This document shows, piece by piece, positions 15,928 to 24,726 of a DNA stretch of 64,000 nt. This DNA is from Aromatoleum tolulyticum. Lineage in GTDB: Bacteria; Pseudomonadota; Gammaproteobacteria; Burkholderiales; Rhodocyclaceae. The stretch spans positions 1 through 64,000 of the forward strand of contig NZ_FTMD01000013.1 in assembly GCF_900156155.1 (NCBI RefSeq), given 5' to 3'. The stretch's first letter is position 1. The number at the start of each line of letters is the position of its first letter. A program made the position numbers and the translations under genes. The notes beneath the pieces were generated by a model. That model saw only the letters and a program-made list of their open reading frames with translations. It ran no database searches and was not told the origin of the DNA.

Positions 15928-16956
15928 TCACGCTGTTTTTTCGAATCGGATGATGCCTGTCGGGTCGCCCACCCTGCGGACCTCGCCGCGCGCGCCGAGG
16001 TAGTTGAGGTGTGCAATCGCCTCTCCCATGGCGAACATGACCTGATGCGTATCCAGTTCGCGGGGGAACAGCGTCGATAGCAGTTCTCCCGCGCTGCGGG
16101 GGGCCTGGATTTCGTTCAATAGTGCATCGCAGCGTTCACGGTGGTGCGCCTCGAGCTGATCGACGCGCGCACGGATGCCGCGGAACGGATGCCCGTGTGA
16201 TGGTAGCACGAGCGTATCGTCCGGCAAGTCCTTGAAGCGCTTTAATGATTCGAGAAACCAGCCGAGCAGGTCATCGTCCGGCGAGAGGGCGTAAACGCTG
16301 ATGTTTGTCGAGATGCGCGGTAGCAGCATATCGCCCGAAATGAGCACTCCCAGCGACTCGCAATACAGGCTCGCGTGCTCGGGGGAGTGGCCGTAGCCGA
16401 CGATCACGCGCCAGTCCCTGCCGCCCACGTTCACGACGTCGCCGTCGAACAGGCGCCGGTAGGCCTTGGGCAGCGACGGCACGCCGCGACGGTAGGCGTT
16501 GCCGCGGTCGCGCAGCGCCTGCTGGCTCGCGGGGTCGAGGCCATGCGCGGCGAAGTGCGCGACCATCTCGTCCACGGCGTTGCCGCCGACCTGGTTCCAG
16601 ATCGCGTGGCCGTTGAAGAACTCGCCCTGCGTCATCAGCACCGGGGCGCCGTTGCGCTCGGCGAGCCAGCTGGCGAGGCCCAGGTGGTCGGGATGGCTGT
16701 GGGTGACGAGGATGCGCGACAGCGGGCGCGGGTCGCGGTCGAGGATCGTATTCCAGTTGTCGCGCACCGCGTCGACGCCGAAGCCGGTGTCCACGACCAC
16801 CTGCGCGTCGCCGTCGTCCAGCAGCCACAGGTTGATGTGGTTGAGCACGAAGGGTAGCGGCATGCGCACCCAGCGGACGCCGGGGGCCACCTGTTGCACC
16901 TGGCCGGCGGCGGGCGTATCGGTGAAGGGGTACTGCAGTTCTCCGGTTGTCGTCAT
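15928..16956 (-). CDS. MBL-fold metallo-hydrolase
   Basis: 342 residues from the ATG at 16956 (GGAG ribosome site); 12 more upstream codons are open but unlikely. Metal site THSHPDHLG, then GYGHSPEHASLY and a C-terminal HGHPF, giving a complete two-metal set. The C-terminal helical extension resembles LACTB2-like or hydroxyacylglutathione hydrolase-like MBL proteins. It lies upstream of phaC on the same strand and divergent from a LiuR-like regulator, so a thioesterase-like role in acyl metabolism is plausible but unproven. Confidence 0.8.
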   Translation of the reverse strand: MTTTGELQYPFTDTPAAGQVQQVAPGVRWVRMPLPFVLNHINLWLLDDGDAQVVVDTGFGVDAVRDNWNTILDRDPRPLSRILVTHSHPDHLGLASWLAERNGAPVLMTQGEFFNGHAIWNQVGGNAVDEMVAHFAAHGLDPASQQALRDRGNAYRRGVPSLPKAYRRLFDGDVVNVGGRDWRVIVGYGHSPEHASLYCESLGVLISGDMLLPRISTNISVYALSPDDDLLGWFLESLKRFKDLPDDTLVLPSHGHPFRGIRARVDQLEAHHRERCDALLNEIQAPRSAGELLSTLFPRELDTHQVMFAMGEAIAHLNYLGARGEVRRVGDPTGIIRFEKTA

Positions 16957-17093
16957 CCGGCTGTCTCCGTTGGAGGGGGAGCAATCTGGCATTGCTCAAA
17001 CCCCTTAATTCTGATTAACTTTTCGGCCCCGTCGGGGCGGTTCGAGCAAAAATGCAATCGACCCTGCACCGTTTTACTGCGAGCGAACGGCCA

Positions 17094-17531
17094 ATGGCAA
17101 GCGAACAAACCTACACCATCACGGAACTTGCGCGGGAATTCGACGTGACTCCGCGCGCGATCCGCTTCTACGAGGATCAGGGTCTGCTCAAGCCTTCGCG
17201 CGCCGGCCGCACGCGCGTGTACTCCAAGGCCGACCGCACCCGCCTCAAGCTGACGCTGCGCGGCAAGCGCCTGGGCCTGTCGCTCGCCGAGATCAAGGAG
17301 CTGATCGAGATGCACGGCGGCGTGCGCAACGCGGCGCCCCAGTTGCTGCGCTTCCTCGTCGTGCTCGCGGACCGGCGTGCCGCGCTCGAACAGCAGCGCG
17401 AAGACATCGAGGCGGTGCTGGGCGAGATCGATTCGCTGGAGCAGCAATGCTCGGAACTGCTCGGCCACGATGCGTCCAGCGCCGCCGAGGAGCGGGCGGA
17501 AGTCGTTCGCCGGATGCGCGCCGGGGCTTGA
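17094..17531 (+). CDS. liuR: MerR-family regulator, LiuR-like
   Basis: 145 residues starting MASEQTYTITELAREFDV; an ATG 42 bp upstream is also open. Winged HTH of MerR type (TPRAIRFYEDQGLLKPSRAG, then RVYSKADRTRLKLTLRGKRLG), followed by a coiled-coil dimer helix (ALEQQREDIEAVLGEID). No metal-binding cysteine pair is present, which fits the LiuR group that controls branched-chain amino-acid/acyl-CoA catabolism in proteobacteria. A LiuR-type palindrome follows 18 bp after the stop codon, and acyl-CoA genes are downstream. The symbol is assigned from these combined points. Confidence 0.7.
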   Translation: MASEQTYTITELAREFDVTPRAIRFYEDQGLLKPSRAGRTRVYSKADRTRLKLTLRGKRLGLSLAEIKELIEMHGGVRNAAPQLLRFLVVLADRRAALEQQREDIEAVLGEIDSLEQQCSELLGHDASSAAEERAEVVRRMRAGA

Positions 17532-17548
17532 TTTTTTTGACGGTTAGT

Positions 17549-17568
17549 TTACGTTGACGTAAACGTAA
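17549..17568. promoter_or_regulatory. LiuR-type palindromic operator
   Basis: The 20-bp sequence TTACGTTGACGTAAACGTAA has 18 of 20 symmetric positions (arms TTACGTT and AACGTAA). It resembles the TTACGTNNACGTAA-like motif attributed to LiuR. A TTGACG element (17537-17542) lies just upstream and CGTAAT (17564-17569) overlaps its right arm, which would place the site in an over-long promoter spacer as usual for MerR regulators. The promoter would read rightward toward the GNAT-carbonic anhydrase and acyl-CoA genes. Confidence 0.55.
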
Positions 17569-17809
17569 TTACAACAGGAACGGCAGGGCGGGCGTGACCG
17601 CGAGGCACGGATGCTCCGGGGTGGCTGGTCGTGGCCGCGGGAATGTTGCGATGTGCGGGAGTGCGCCCGGACTGTGGCAGGATTGCGGGTCGAGCGCGTC
17701 CGCTCGCGGCGTTGGTGCAGACCTGTCGCGGGAACGCGGTTCTGCGCCGTAACAATAACCCGCGGAAGCCGGCAACGGATTTCGCCTGTGACTGTTCCTG
17801 GGAGTGACG

Positions 17810-18949
17810 ATGGCAGCGAAGCTTCGCGTATTGAGTGCTGACGATCAGGTCGAGCTGGATCAGGTGCGCCAGTTTTTCCGCAATTACGCCGCGTGGCTGG
17901 GCGTGGACCTGTGCTTCCAGGGCTTCGGCGACGAGATGGCTTCTCTGCCCGGCGCCTATGCGGCACCCGACGGTCGCCTGTTCTATGCCGAGATCGACGG
18001 TCAGCCGGCCGGCTGCGTGGGCCTGCGCCCGACGACCGGCGGCATGTGCGAGATGAAGCGCCTGTACGTCGAGCCCGCGCACCGCGGGCTGGGCATCGGC
18101 CGTGATCTGGTGCTCGCGGCGATCCGCAGCGCGAAGGATCTCGGCTACCGCCGCATCATGCTCGACACCATGCCGGCGATGCGCATCGCCCTCAAGCTGT
18201 ACCGCGAGATGGGCTTCAAGGAAGCGCCGGCCTACTACCCGACGCCCGTCGAGGGCGCGATCCTGCTGTCGCTGGACCTCGAGAACTGGTCCGAGGAAGA
18301 GGTCGCGAACGAGAACCTGTTCCACCTGTTCGACTACAACCGCGCCTGGTCGCAGCAGATGCGCCAGGTGGATGCGGAGTTCTTCGAGAAGCTGTCCAAG
18401 CTGCAGTCGCCCGAGTACCTGTGGATCGGCTGCTCGGACTCGCGCGTGCCGGCGAACCAGATCATCGGCCTGCTGCCGGGCGAGGTCTTCGTGCATCGCA
18501 ACGTCGCGAACGTCGTCGTGCATACCGACCTCAACTGCCTGTCGGTGATCCAGTTCGCCGTCGACGTGCTCAAGGTCAAGCACATCATGGTCGTCGGCCA
18601 CTACGGCTGCGGCGGCGTGAAGTCCGCCCTGCTGCGCGAGCGCATCGGCCTGGTCGACCTGTGGCTGCGCCACGTGCAGGACGTGCATGTGAAGCACCAG
18701 AAGGCCGTCGACGCGCTTGCGCCCGAACTCGCCCACGACCGCCTGTGCGAGCTCAACGCGCTGGAGCAGGTCGTGAACGTGTGCCAGACGGTGGTGGTGC
18801 AGGACGCATGGCGCCGCGGCCAGCCGCTGACGGTGCATGCATGGATCTATGGATTGAAGGACGGACTGGTGCGCGACCTGGGCCTCAACGTGCGCCGTCC
18901 GGAAGACCTGATGCCGCGCTATGTCGCGGCACTTGAATCACTGGCCTGA
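17810..18949 (+). CDS. GNAT acetyltransferase fused to beta-carbonic anhydrase
   Basis: A two-domain protein of 379 residues. Residues 1 to about 160 are a GNAT acetyltransferase with the acetyl-CoA loop RLYVEPAHRGLGIGRDLV. From about residue 165 comes a complete beta-class carbonic anhydrase: the zinc Cys in GCSDSRVPA, then GHYGCGGV supplying His and Cys, and FVHRNVANVV. ATG 17810 has a GGGAG ribosome site; a GTG 6 bp upstream is possible. This fusion is known in betaproteobacteria. The substrate of the acetyltransferase is unknown. It sits first after the LiuR-type operator, 37 bp before the thiolase. Confidence 0.88.
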   Translation: MAAKLRVLSADDQVELDQVRQFFRNYAAWLGVDLCFQGFGDEMASLPGAYAAPDGRLFYAEIDGQPAGCVGLRPTTGGMCEMKRLYVEPAHRGLGIGRDLVLAAIRSAKDLGYRRIMLDTMPAMRIALKLYREMGFKEAPAYYPTPVEGAILLSLDLENWSEEEVANENLFHLFDYNRAWSQQMRQVDAEFFEKLSKLQSPEYLWIGCSDSRVPANQIIGLLPGEVFVHRNVANVVVHTDLNCLSVIQFAVDVLKVKHIMVVGHYGCGGVKSALLRERIGLVDLWLRHVQDVHVKHQKAVDALAPELAHDRLCELNALEQVVNVCQTVVVQDAWRRGQPLTVHAWIYGLKDGLVRDLGLNVRRPEDLMPRYVAALESLA

Positions 18950-18986
18950 GAGCCGGACAACCAAAGACGTTTTACAGGAGAGAAGC

Positions 18987-20177
18987 ATGAGTGATCCCGT
19001 CGTTATCGTTTCCGCCGCCCGCACCCCGATGGGCGGCTTCCAGGGCGAGCTGTCCGGCCTGACCGGACCGCAGCTGGGCGCCGTCGCCATCAAGGCCGCC
19101 GTCGAGCGCGCCGGGATCTCTGCCGAACAAGTGCAGGAAGTGCTGATGGGCTGCGTGCTGCCGGCCGGTGTCGGCCAGGCGCCGGCCCGTCAGGCCGCGC
19201 TGGGCGCGGGTCTGCCGCTTTCCGCGGGCTGCACGACGGTGAGCAAGGTGTGCGGCTCCGGCATGAAGGCGACGATGCTCGCGCACGACCTGCTGGTGGC
19301 CGGCACCAACGACGTGATGGTCGCGGGCGGCATGGAGTCGATGTCGAACGCCCCTTACATGCTGCCGAAGGCACGCAGCGGCTACCGCCTCGGCCACGGC
19401 CAGCTCGTCGACCACATGTTCTACGACGGCCTCGAGGACAGCTACAAGAAGGAGACCAAGGGCCGTCTGATGGGCACCTTCGCCGAGGACTGCGCGAGCC
19501 ACTTCAGCTTCACGCGCGCCGCTCAGGACGAGTTCGCGATCGCCTCGACGACGCGTGCGCAGGCCGCGATCAAGGACGGCAGCTTCGCGTGGGAAGTCGC
19601 GCCGGTGACGGTGTCGGGGCGCAAGGGCGAAGTCGTCATCGACAAGGACGAGCAGCCGCCGAAGGCGCAGATCGACAAGATCGCCGGCCTCAAGCCGGCA
19701 TTCAGCAAGGACGGCACGGTGACCGCCGCGAACTCCAGCTCGATCTCGGACGGCGCCGCGGCGCTGGTGATGATGCGCCGCTCGACCGCCGACAAGCTGG
19801 GCCTGAAGCCGCTCGCGACCATCGTCGGCCACGCGACGCACGCGCAGGAACCGGCCTGGTTCACGACCGCCCCGGTCGGCGCGATGCAGAAGGTGCTGGC
19901 GAAGGCCGGCTGGACGAAGGACCAGGTCGACCTGTGGGAGATCAATGAAGCCTTCGCGGTCGTCACGATGGCGGCGATGAAGGAGCTCGAGCTGCCGCAC
20001 GACAAGGTGAACGTGCATGGCGGCGCGTGCGCGCTGGGCCATCCGATCGGCGCTTCGGGCGCGCGCATCATCGTCACGCTGCTCGGCGCGCTCAGGAAGT
20101 ACGGCAAGAAGCGCGGCGTCGCCAGCCTGTGCATCGGCGGCGGCGAAGCGACGGCGGTTGCGGTGGAGCTCGCATAA
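18987..20177 (+). CDS. Acetyl-CoA C-acetyltransferase (thiolase)
   Basis: Condenses two acetyl-CoA or cleaves acetoacetyl-CoA; 396 residues, homotetrameric thiolase family. AGGAG ribosome site before the ATG at 18987. Nucleophile Cys89 in KVCGSGMKA, the catalytic His in GGACALGHPIGASGAR and the second Cys in LCIGGGEA are all present. The stop codon is followed immediately by the acyl-CoA dehydrogenase ATG, so the two are translationally coupled. In this setting it would complete leucine/acetoacetate breakdown, and it could also feed PHA synthesis (PhaA role). Confidence 0.93.
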   Translation: MSDPVVIVSAARTPMGGFQGELSGLTGPQLGAVAIKAAVERAGISAEQVQEVLMGCVLPAGVGQAPARQAALGAGLPLSAGCTTVSKVCGSGMKATMLAHDLLVAGTNDVMVAGGMESMSNAPYMLPKARSGYRLGHGQLVDHMFYDGLEDSYKKETKGRLMGTFAEDCASHFSFTRAAQDEFAIASTTRAQAAIKDGSFAWEVAPVTVSGRKGEVVIDKDEQPPKAQIDKIAGLKPAFSKDGTVTAANSSSISDGAAALVMMRRSTADKLGLKPLATIVGHATHAQEPAWFTTAPVGAMQKVLAKAGWTKDQVDLWEINEAFAVVTMAAMKELELPHDKVNVHGGACALGHPIGASGARIIVTLLGALRKYGKKRGVASLCIGGGEATAVAVELA

Positions 20178-21311
20178 ATGATCCTCACGCAAGAACAGGA
20201 AATGATCCGCGACTCCCTGCGCGCGTTCGCGCAGGAGCGCCTGGCCCCCTTCGCCGCCGAATGGGACCGCAACCACACCTTCCCGCGCGAGGCGCTCAAG
20301 GAGCTGGCCGAGCTCGGCGCGCTGGGCATGGTCGTGCCGGAGCAGTGGGGCGGCGCAGGCATGGATTACGTGAGCCTCGTGCTCGCGCTGGAAGAGATCG
20401 CCGCCGGCGACGGCGCGACGTCGACCATCGTCAGCGTGCAGAACTCGCTCGCCTGCGGCATCCCGAATCGTTACGGCAACGATGCGCAGAAGGAAGAGTG
20501 GCTGAAGCCGCTGGCGCGCGGTGAGAAGCTCGGCTGCTTCTGCCTGACCGAGCCGCACGTGGGTTCCGACGCGTCGGCACTGAAGACCACCGCTGTTCGT
20601 GATGGCGACTCCTGGGTCATCAATGGCGTGAAGCAGTTCATCACGACCGGCCGCGAGGCCGACGTCGCGATCGTGTTCGCGGTCACCGACAAGACGGCCG
20701 GCAAGAAGGGCATCTCGTGCTTCCTCGTGCCGACGAACACCCCAGGCTACATCGTCGCGCGCATCGAGGAGAAGATGGGCCAGAAGGCCTCCGACACCGC
20801 GCAGATCCTGTTCGAGAACTGCCGCGTGCCGGCCGGTGCGCTGCTCGGCGCGGAGGGCGAGGGCTACAAGATCGCGCTGTCGAACCTCGAGGCCGGCCGT
20901 ATCGGCATCGCCGCGCAGTGCCTCGGCATGGCGCGCGCGGCGCTGGAAGCGGCGGTGAAGTACGCCCACGAGCGCGAGACCTTCGGCAAGCCGATCTTCG
21001 AGCACCAGGCGGTGAACTTCCGTCTCGCCGACATGGCGACGCAGCTCGAAGCCGCGCGCCAGCTCGTGTGGCACGCCGCGACGCTGAAGGACGCCGGCCG
21101 GCCGTGCCTGAAGGAAGCCTCGATGGCGAAGCTCTTCGCCTCGGAGATGGCCGAGAAGGTGTGCTCGGACGCGATCCAGATCCACGGCGGCTACGGCTAC
21201 GTCAGCGACTTCCCGGTCGAGCGCATCTACCGCGACGTGCGCGTGTGCCAGATCTACGAAGGCGCGAGCGACATCCAGCGTCTAGTGATCGGACGCTCGC
21301 TGGCGGTCTGA
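20178..21311 (+). CDS. Short/branched-chain acyl-CoA dehydrogenase
   Basis: FAD-dependent dehydrogenase of 377 residues. Signatures [14 protein letters not shown] and [20 protein letters not shown] are present. The catalytic base is the Glu in [11 protein letters not shown] near the C-terminus, the position used by butyryl-CoA and 2-methylacyl-CoA dehydrogenases; isovaleryl-CoA dehydrogenase uses a different Glu, so this is probably not LiuA. Starts directly after the thiolase stop. Electrons would go to ETF. Preferred chain length cannot be read from sequence. Confidence 0.9.
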   Translation: MILTQEQEMIRDSLRAFAQERLAPFAAEWDRNHTFPREALKELAELGALGMVVPEQWGGAGMDYVSLVLALEEIAAGDGATSTIVSVQNSLACGIPNRYGNDAQKEEWLKPLARGEKLGCFCLTEPHVGSDASALKTTAVRDGDSWVINGVKQFITTGREADVAIVFAVTDKTAGKKGISCFLVPTNTPGYIVARIEEKMGQKASDTAQILFENCRVPAGALLGAEGEGYKIALSNLEAGRIGIAAQCLGMARAALEAAVKYAHERETFGKPIFEHQAVNFRLADMATQLEAARQLVWHAATLKDAGRPCLKEASMAKLFASEMAEKVCSDAIQIHGGYGYVSDFPVERIYRDVRVCQIYEGASDIQRLVIGRSLAV

Positions 21312-21502
21312 CGGAGCAGTTTCCCGATCCTGCGGGTGCAGGCGCCGGGGGCGTTCTCCCTGCAGCCTCCCTCTAGATGCCCCTGGTGTCCCGCGGGATC
21401 CTTTTATTCGCAGTCCGACCGGGGCCGTGCAGAGCCCCGGCGGCGACGGTGCCGCGTGCAGGCGGCACCCGTCCGCCAGAACAAGGCAGGAGACGATAGA
21501 AC

Positions 21503-22291
21503 ATGTACGAAACCCTCGAAATCGTCGTCGCACAGGGCGTCGCGACGATCTGGATGAACCGTCCCGACGTGCACAATGCGTTCAACGCGCAGCTGATCGC
21601 GGACATCACGGCGGCGTGCCGCCAGCTCGATGCCGACGACGCCGTGCGCGTGGTCGTGCTCGCCGGTCGCGGCAAGAGCTTCTCCGCCGGTGCCGACCTC
21701 AACTGGATGAAGGCCGCGGGCGAGGCGAGCGTCGAGGCGAATCTCGCCGATGCGCGCAAGCTCGCCGGCATGCTGCGCACGCTGTCCGAAATGCGCAAAC
21801 CGACGATTGCCCGCGTGCAGGGCGCGGCGCTGGGCGGTGGCATGGGACTCGCGTCCGCGTGCGATATCTGTGTCGCGTCCGACAAGGCGGTGTTCGCGAC
21901 CTCCGAGGTCAAGTTCGGCATCATTCCGTCGGCGATCAGCCCCTATGTGATCCGCGCGATCGGCGAGCGCCAGTCTTACCGCTACTTCCAGTCGGCCGAG
22001 CGCATCTCCGCGCAGCGTGCCGGCGAGATCGGTCTCGCACACGAGGTCGTCGCGGCCGAGGAACTGGACGCCAAGGTGAGTGAAATCGTGGCTGCCCTGC
22101 TGCAGGGCGGCCCGAAATCGCAGGCGGCGGCGAAGGACCTGATCCGCGCGGTCGCGAACCGCCCCGTTTCGGACGAGATCGTCGAGGACACCGCGCAGCG
22201 CATCGCCGGCCTGCGCGCGACGCCCGAGGCGAAGGAGGGGCTCGACGCCTTCCTGTCGAAGCGCCCGGCGGCGTGGGTTCCGGCGCAATGA
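21503..22291 (+). CDS. Enoyl-CoA hydratase, methylglutaconyl-CoA hydratase-like
   Basis: Crotonase-fold protein of 262 residues starting [21 protein letters not shown], with an AGGAG ribosome site. Oxyanion-hole segments [13 protein letters not shown] and [16 protein letters not shown] are seen. The GADLNWM motif is typical of LiuC-type 3-methylglutaconyl-CoA hydratases. The next gene, HMG-CoA lyase, would use the product of that reaction, which supports the assignment. A 191-bp gap separates it from the acyl-CoA dehydrogenase; nothing distinct is seen there. Confidence 0.85.
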   Translation: MYETLEIVVAQGVATIWMNRPDVHNAFNAQLIADITAACRQLDADDAVRVVVLAGRGKSFSAGADLNWMKAAGEASVEANLADARKLAGMLRTLSEMRKPTIARVQGAALGGGMGLASACDICVASDKAVFATSEVKFGIIPSAISPYVIRAIGERQSYRYFQSAERISAQRAGEIGLAHEVVAAEELDAKVSEIVAALLQGGPKSQAAAKDLIRAVANRPVSDEIVEDTAQRIAGLRATPEAKEGLDAFLSKRPAAWVPAQ

Positions 22292-22311
22292 GTTCAGGGC
22301 GGGAGAAGATC

Positions 22312-23235
22312 ATGCAACTGCCGCAAAAGGTGCGCATCGTCGACGTCGGTCCGCGCGACGGGCTGCAGAACGAGAAGCAGATCGTGTCGACCGAAACCAA
22401 GGTCGAACTCATCGCGCGTCTCGCCGACGCCGGCCTGACCGCGATCGAGGCAACCTCCTTCGTGTCGCCGAAATGGGTGCCGCAGATGGGCGACAACGCC
22501 GAGGTGATGGCGCGCATCGCGCGCCGCCCGGGCGTCGCCTACCCGGTGCTGACGCCGAACCTCAAAGGTTTCGAAGCGGCGCTCGCGGCCGGCGCGGCGG
22601 AAGTCGCGGTGTTCGGTGCGGCGTCCGAGTCCTTCAGCCAGAAGAACATCAACTGCTCGATCGCCGAATCGCTGGAACGCTTCCGTCCGGTCGCCGAGGC
22701 GGCGCACGCCGCGGGCGTGAAGGTGCGCGGCTACGTCTCCTGCGTCGCGGGCTGCCCCTACGAGGGTCCGGTCGCGCCGGAGAAGGTCGCCGACGTCGCC
22801 GCGACGCTGATGGATATGGGCTGCTACGAAGTCTCGCTGGGCGACACGATCGGCAGCGGCAATCCCGCGAACATCTCGCGCATGCTCGAAGCGGTGATCA
22901 AGCGCGTGCCGGTCGAGCGCCTCGCCGGCCACTATCACGACACCTACGGCATGGCCGCGGCGAACATCTACGCGTCGTTGCAGATGGGCGTGGCGGTGTA
23001 CGACGCCTCCGTCGGCGGCCTGGGCGGCTGTCCGTATGCGGCCGGCGCGTCGGGCAACGTCGCGACCGAGGACGTCGTGTGGCTGCTGAACGGTCTGGGG
23101 ATCGAAACCGGCATCGATGTCGAGCGCCTCGTCGACATCGCCGCGTGGATCAGCGGCGTGCTCGGGCGCGAACCGGCCTCGCGCGTCGCCCGCGCCGTGC
23201 TCGCGAAGCGGGCGAAGGCGGCGTGTGCCGGCTGA
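22312..23235 (+). CDS. Hydroxymethylglutaryl-CoA lyase
   Basis: Last step of leucine degradation: HMG-CoA to acetoacetate and acetyl-CoA. 307 residues from the ATG at 22312, which has a GGGAG ribosome site; an ATG at 22288 overlapping the hydratase stop is an alternative. TIM barrel starts [16 protein letters not shown], with the signature [23 protein letters not shown] containing the catalytic Cys, and metal ligands in HYHDTYGMA. Functionally a LiuE/MvaB homolog. Methylcrotonyl-CoA carboxylase genes (liuBD) are not in the window. Confidence 0.92.
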   Translation: MQLPQKVRIVDVGPRDGLQNEKQIVSTETKVELIARLADAGLTAIEATSFVSPKWVPQMGDNAEVMARIARRPGVAYPVLTPNLKGFEAALAAGAAEVAVFGAASESFSQKNINCSIAESLERFRPVAEAAHAAGVKVRGYVSCVAGCPYEGPVAPEKVADVAATLMDMGCYEVSLGDTIGSGNPANISRMLEAVIKRVPVERLAGHYHDTYGMAAANIYASLQMGVAVYDASVGGLGGCPYAAGASGNVATEDVVWLLNGLGIETGIDVERLVDIAAWISGVLGREPASRVARAVLAKRAKAACAG

Positions 23236-23328
23236 GTACGCGTCGGACGAATGAACTCGCGCGGGCTGCGGCGGACCAAACACCACAACAAGCCGCACCC
23301 GCTACTTACAACACCCCCCGACCCCGAT

Positions 23329-23538
23329 ATGAGCATTGCATCCCCCTGCATCAACATCTGCCGCATGAGCGCGACGACCGGACTGTGCGAAGGCTGTTTC
23401 CGCAGCCTCGACGAGATCGCGCGCTGGAGCCGCAGCGAGGACACCGACAAGTTGCGCGTCCTCGAACTCGTCGCCCAGCGTCGCGCGGCCTTGGGCGCCG
23501 CCGCGGCGCCGACGCTCGCGTCGCCGGAGGGCGCATGA
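23329..23538 (+). CDS. DUF1289 small cysteine protein (first of pair)
   Basis: 69 residues. N-terminal CINICRMSATTGLCEGCFRSLDEIARW is the DUF1289 pattern of four spaced cysteines plus Trp. The function is unknown; the cysteines could bind zinc or an iron-sulfur centre. The stop overlaps the start of a second DUF1289-like gene (ATGA). The start at 23329 lacks a strong ribosome site, but the domain begins right after it. Confidence 0.75.
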   Translation: MSIASPCINICRMSATTGLCEGCFRSLDEIARWSRSEDTDKLRVLELVAQRRAALGAAAAPTLASPEGA

Positions 23539-23720
23539 GCGAGGCGCTGTGCGTCGGCGTGTGCATGATCGACTGGGACTCCGGCGTGTGTCTCGGCTGC
23601 GGTCGCACGCCCGAGGAGATCGACGGCGTGCCGGTGCCCCCGGCCGCGGCCGAGCCGCCGCCTGCCACGGCGCCGCTGCCCGACAACGTCGCCGCGCAGG
23701 TCGGCGAAGGCTCCGAATGA
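23535..23720 (+). CDS. DUF1289-like small cysteine protein (second of pair)
   Basis: 61 residues: LCVGVCMIDWDSGVCLGCGRTPEEI repeats the cysteine spacing of the preceding protein, followed by a Pro/Ala-rich tail. It overlaps both neighbours by ATGA, so the three genes 23329-24637 form a coupled set. Probably an ancient duplication of the DUF1289 unit; function unknown. Confidence 0.7.
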   Translation: MSEALCVGVCMIDWDSGVCLGCGRTPEEIDGVPVPPAAAEPPPATAPLPDNVAAQVGEGSE

Positions 23721-24637
23721 GCACGGCAGTGACCTTGCCCGACACGATCCGCGTGCTCGAACGCGGCTGGCTGTCGGCCAACAACGTCGTATTGTTCGAT
23801 GGCGGCCGGGCGACCGTGGTGGACAGCGGTTACGTCAGCCACGGCGCGCAGACGGTCGCGCTGCTGCGCGAGGTGCTGGCGGGGCGGCGGCTCACCGATC
23901 TCGTCAACACGCATTCGCATTCCGACCACATCGGCGGCAATGCCCTGGTGCAGCGTACCTTCGGCTGCGCGATTTCGGTGCCCGCGGGCATGCTGCCGAC
24001 GGTCGCGGCCTGGGACGAGGACGCGCTGCTGCTGACGACTGCCGCGCAGTCGGGCGAGCGCTTCCATGCCGACCGCGCGCTGCACCCCGGCGACACGCTG
24101 GAGATGGGCGAGCTCGTGTGGCAGGCGATCGCCGCACCCGGTCACGACATGGATGCGCTGGTGTTCCACAACCGGGATCGGCGCATCCTGATCTCGGGCG
24201 ACGCGTTGTGGCGCGACGGCTTCGGCATCCTGTTCGCCGAGGTGCTCGGGCTGGGCGACGGCATCGGCGCCGCGCGACGCACGCTGGAGGCGATCGCGCG
24301 CCTGCCCGTCGACGTCGTGATCCCCGGGCACGGCGCGCCCTTCGTCGAGTTCGACGACGCCCTCGCGCGCGCCTTCGCCCGCCTGCGCGCCTTCGAGGAG
24401 GACGGCTCGCGCATGGCGCGCAACGCGATCCGCGCCTGCATGACCTTTTCGCTGCTCGACGCGCGCAGCATGGAGATCGACGCCCTGCCGGCGCATCTCG
24501 CCAGCGTGCCGCTGTACCGCGAGGCCAACGCGCGTTTCCTCGGCCTGACGCCCGAGGCGCTGGCGGACTGGTTGGTCGGCGAACTCACGCGGGCCGGGGT
24601 CGCCCGGCGCGAAGGCGAGCTGCTGGTCGCCGCCTGA
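23717..24637 (+). CDS. MBL-fold metallo-hydrolase (second in window)
   Basis: 306 residues, starting MSTAVTLPDTIRVLERGWLSAN at an ATGA overlap with the DUF1289 gene. Metal-binding THSHSDHIGGNAL, then APGHDMDALVFH, an ISGDALW aspartate and PGHGAPF give a complete MBL site. The C-terminal helical part resembles thioesterase/glyoxalase II-like members. Last gene of the acyl-CoA block; the substrate is unknown. Confidence 0.8.
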   Translation: MSTAVTLPDTIRVLERGWLSANNVVLFDGGRATVVDSGYVSHGAQTVALLREVLAGRRLTDLVNTHSHSDHIGGNALVQRTFGCAISVPAGMLPTVAAWDEDALLLTTAAQSGERFHADRALHPGDTLEMGELVWQAIAAPGHDMDALVFHNRDRRILISGDALWRDGFGILFAEVLGLGDGIGAARRTLEAIARLPVDVVIPGHGAPFVEFDDALARAFARLRAFEEDGSRMARNAIRACMTFSLLDARSMEIDALPAHLASVPLYREANARFLGLTPEALADWLVGELTRAGVARREGELLVAA

Positions 24638-24726
24638 TCCGACTTTAGTCATAGTTGTCATCGTCCCGCGCTGGCCGTGGAGCCTCGCTTTGGCGATAAT
24701 CGACGCTCCACGCGGAGTTTCGGGTC

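Noticed and set aside
17094-17531. MerR regulator as a copper or heavy-metal sensor for the nearby P-type ATPase
   Set aside because: No metal-binding cysteines, the ATPase lies 7 kb away, and a LiuR-type palindrome and acyl-CoA genes are adjacent.
21312-21502. Possible terminator or second LiuR site before the enoyl-CoA hydratase
   Set aside because: Only a short TCCCGCGGGA palindrome with a weak T tract is present and no TTACGT-type palindrome was found.
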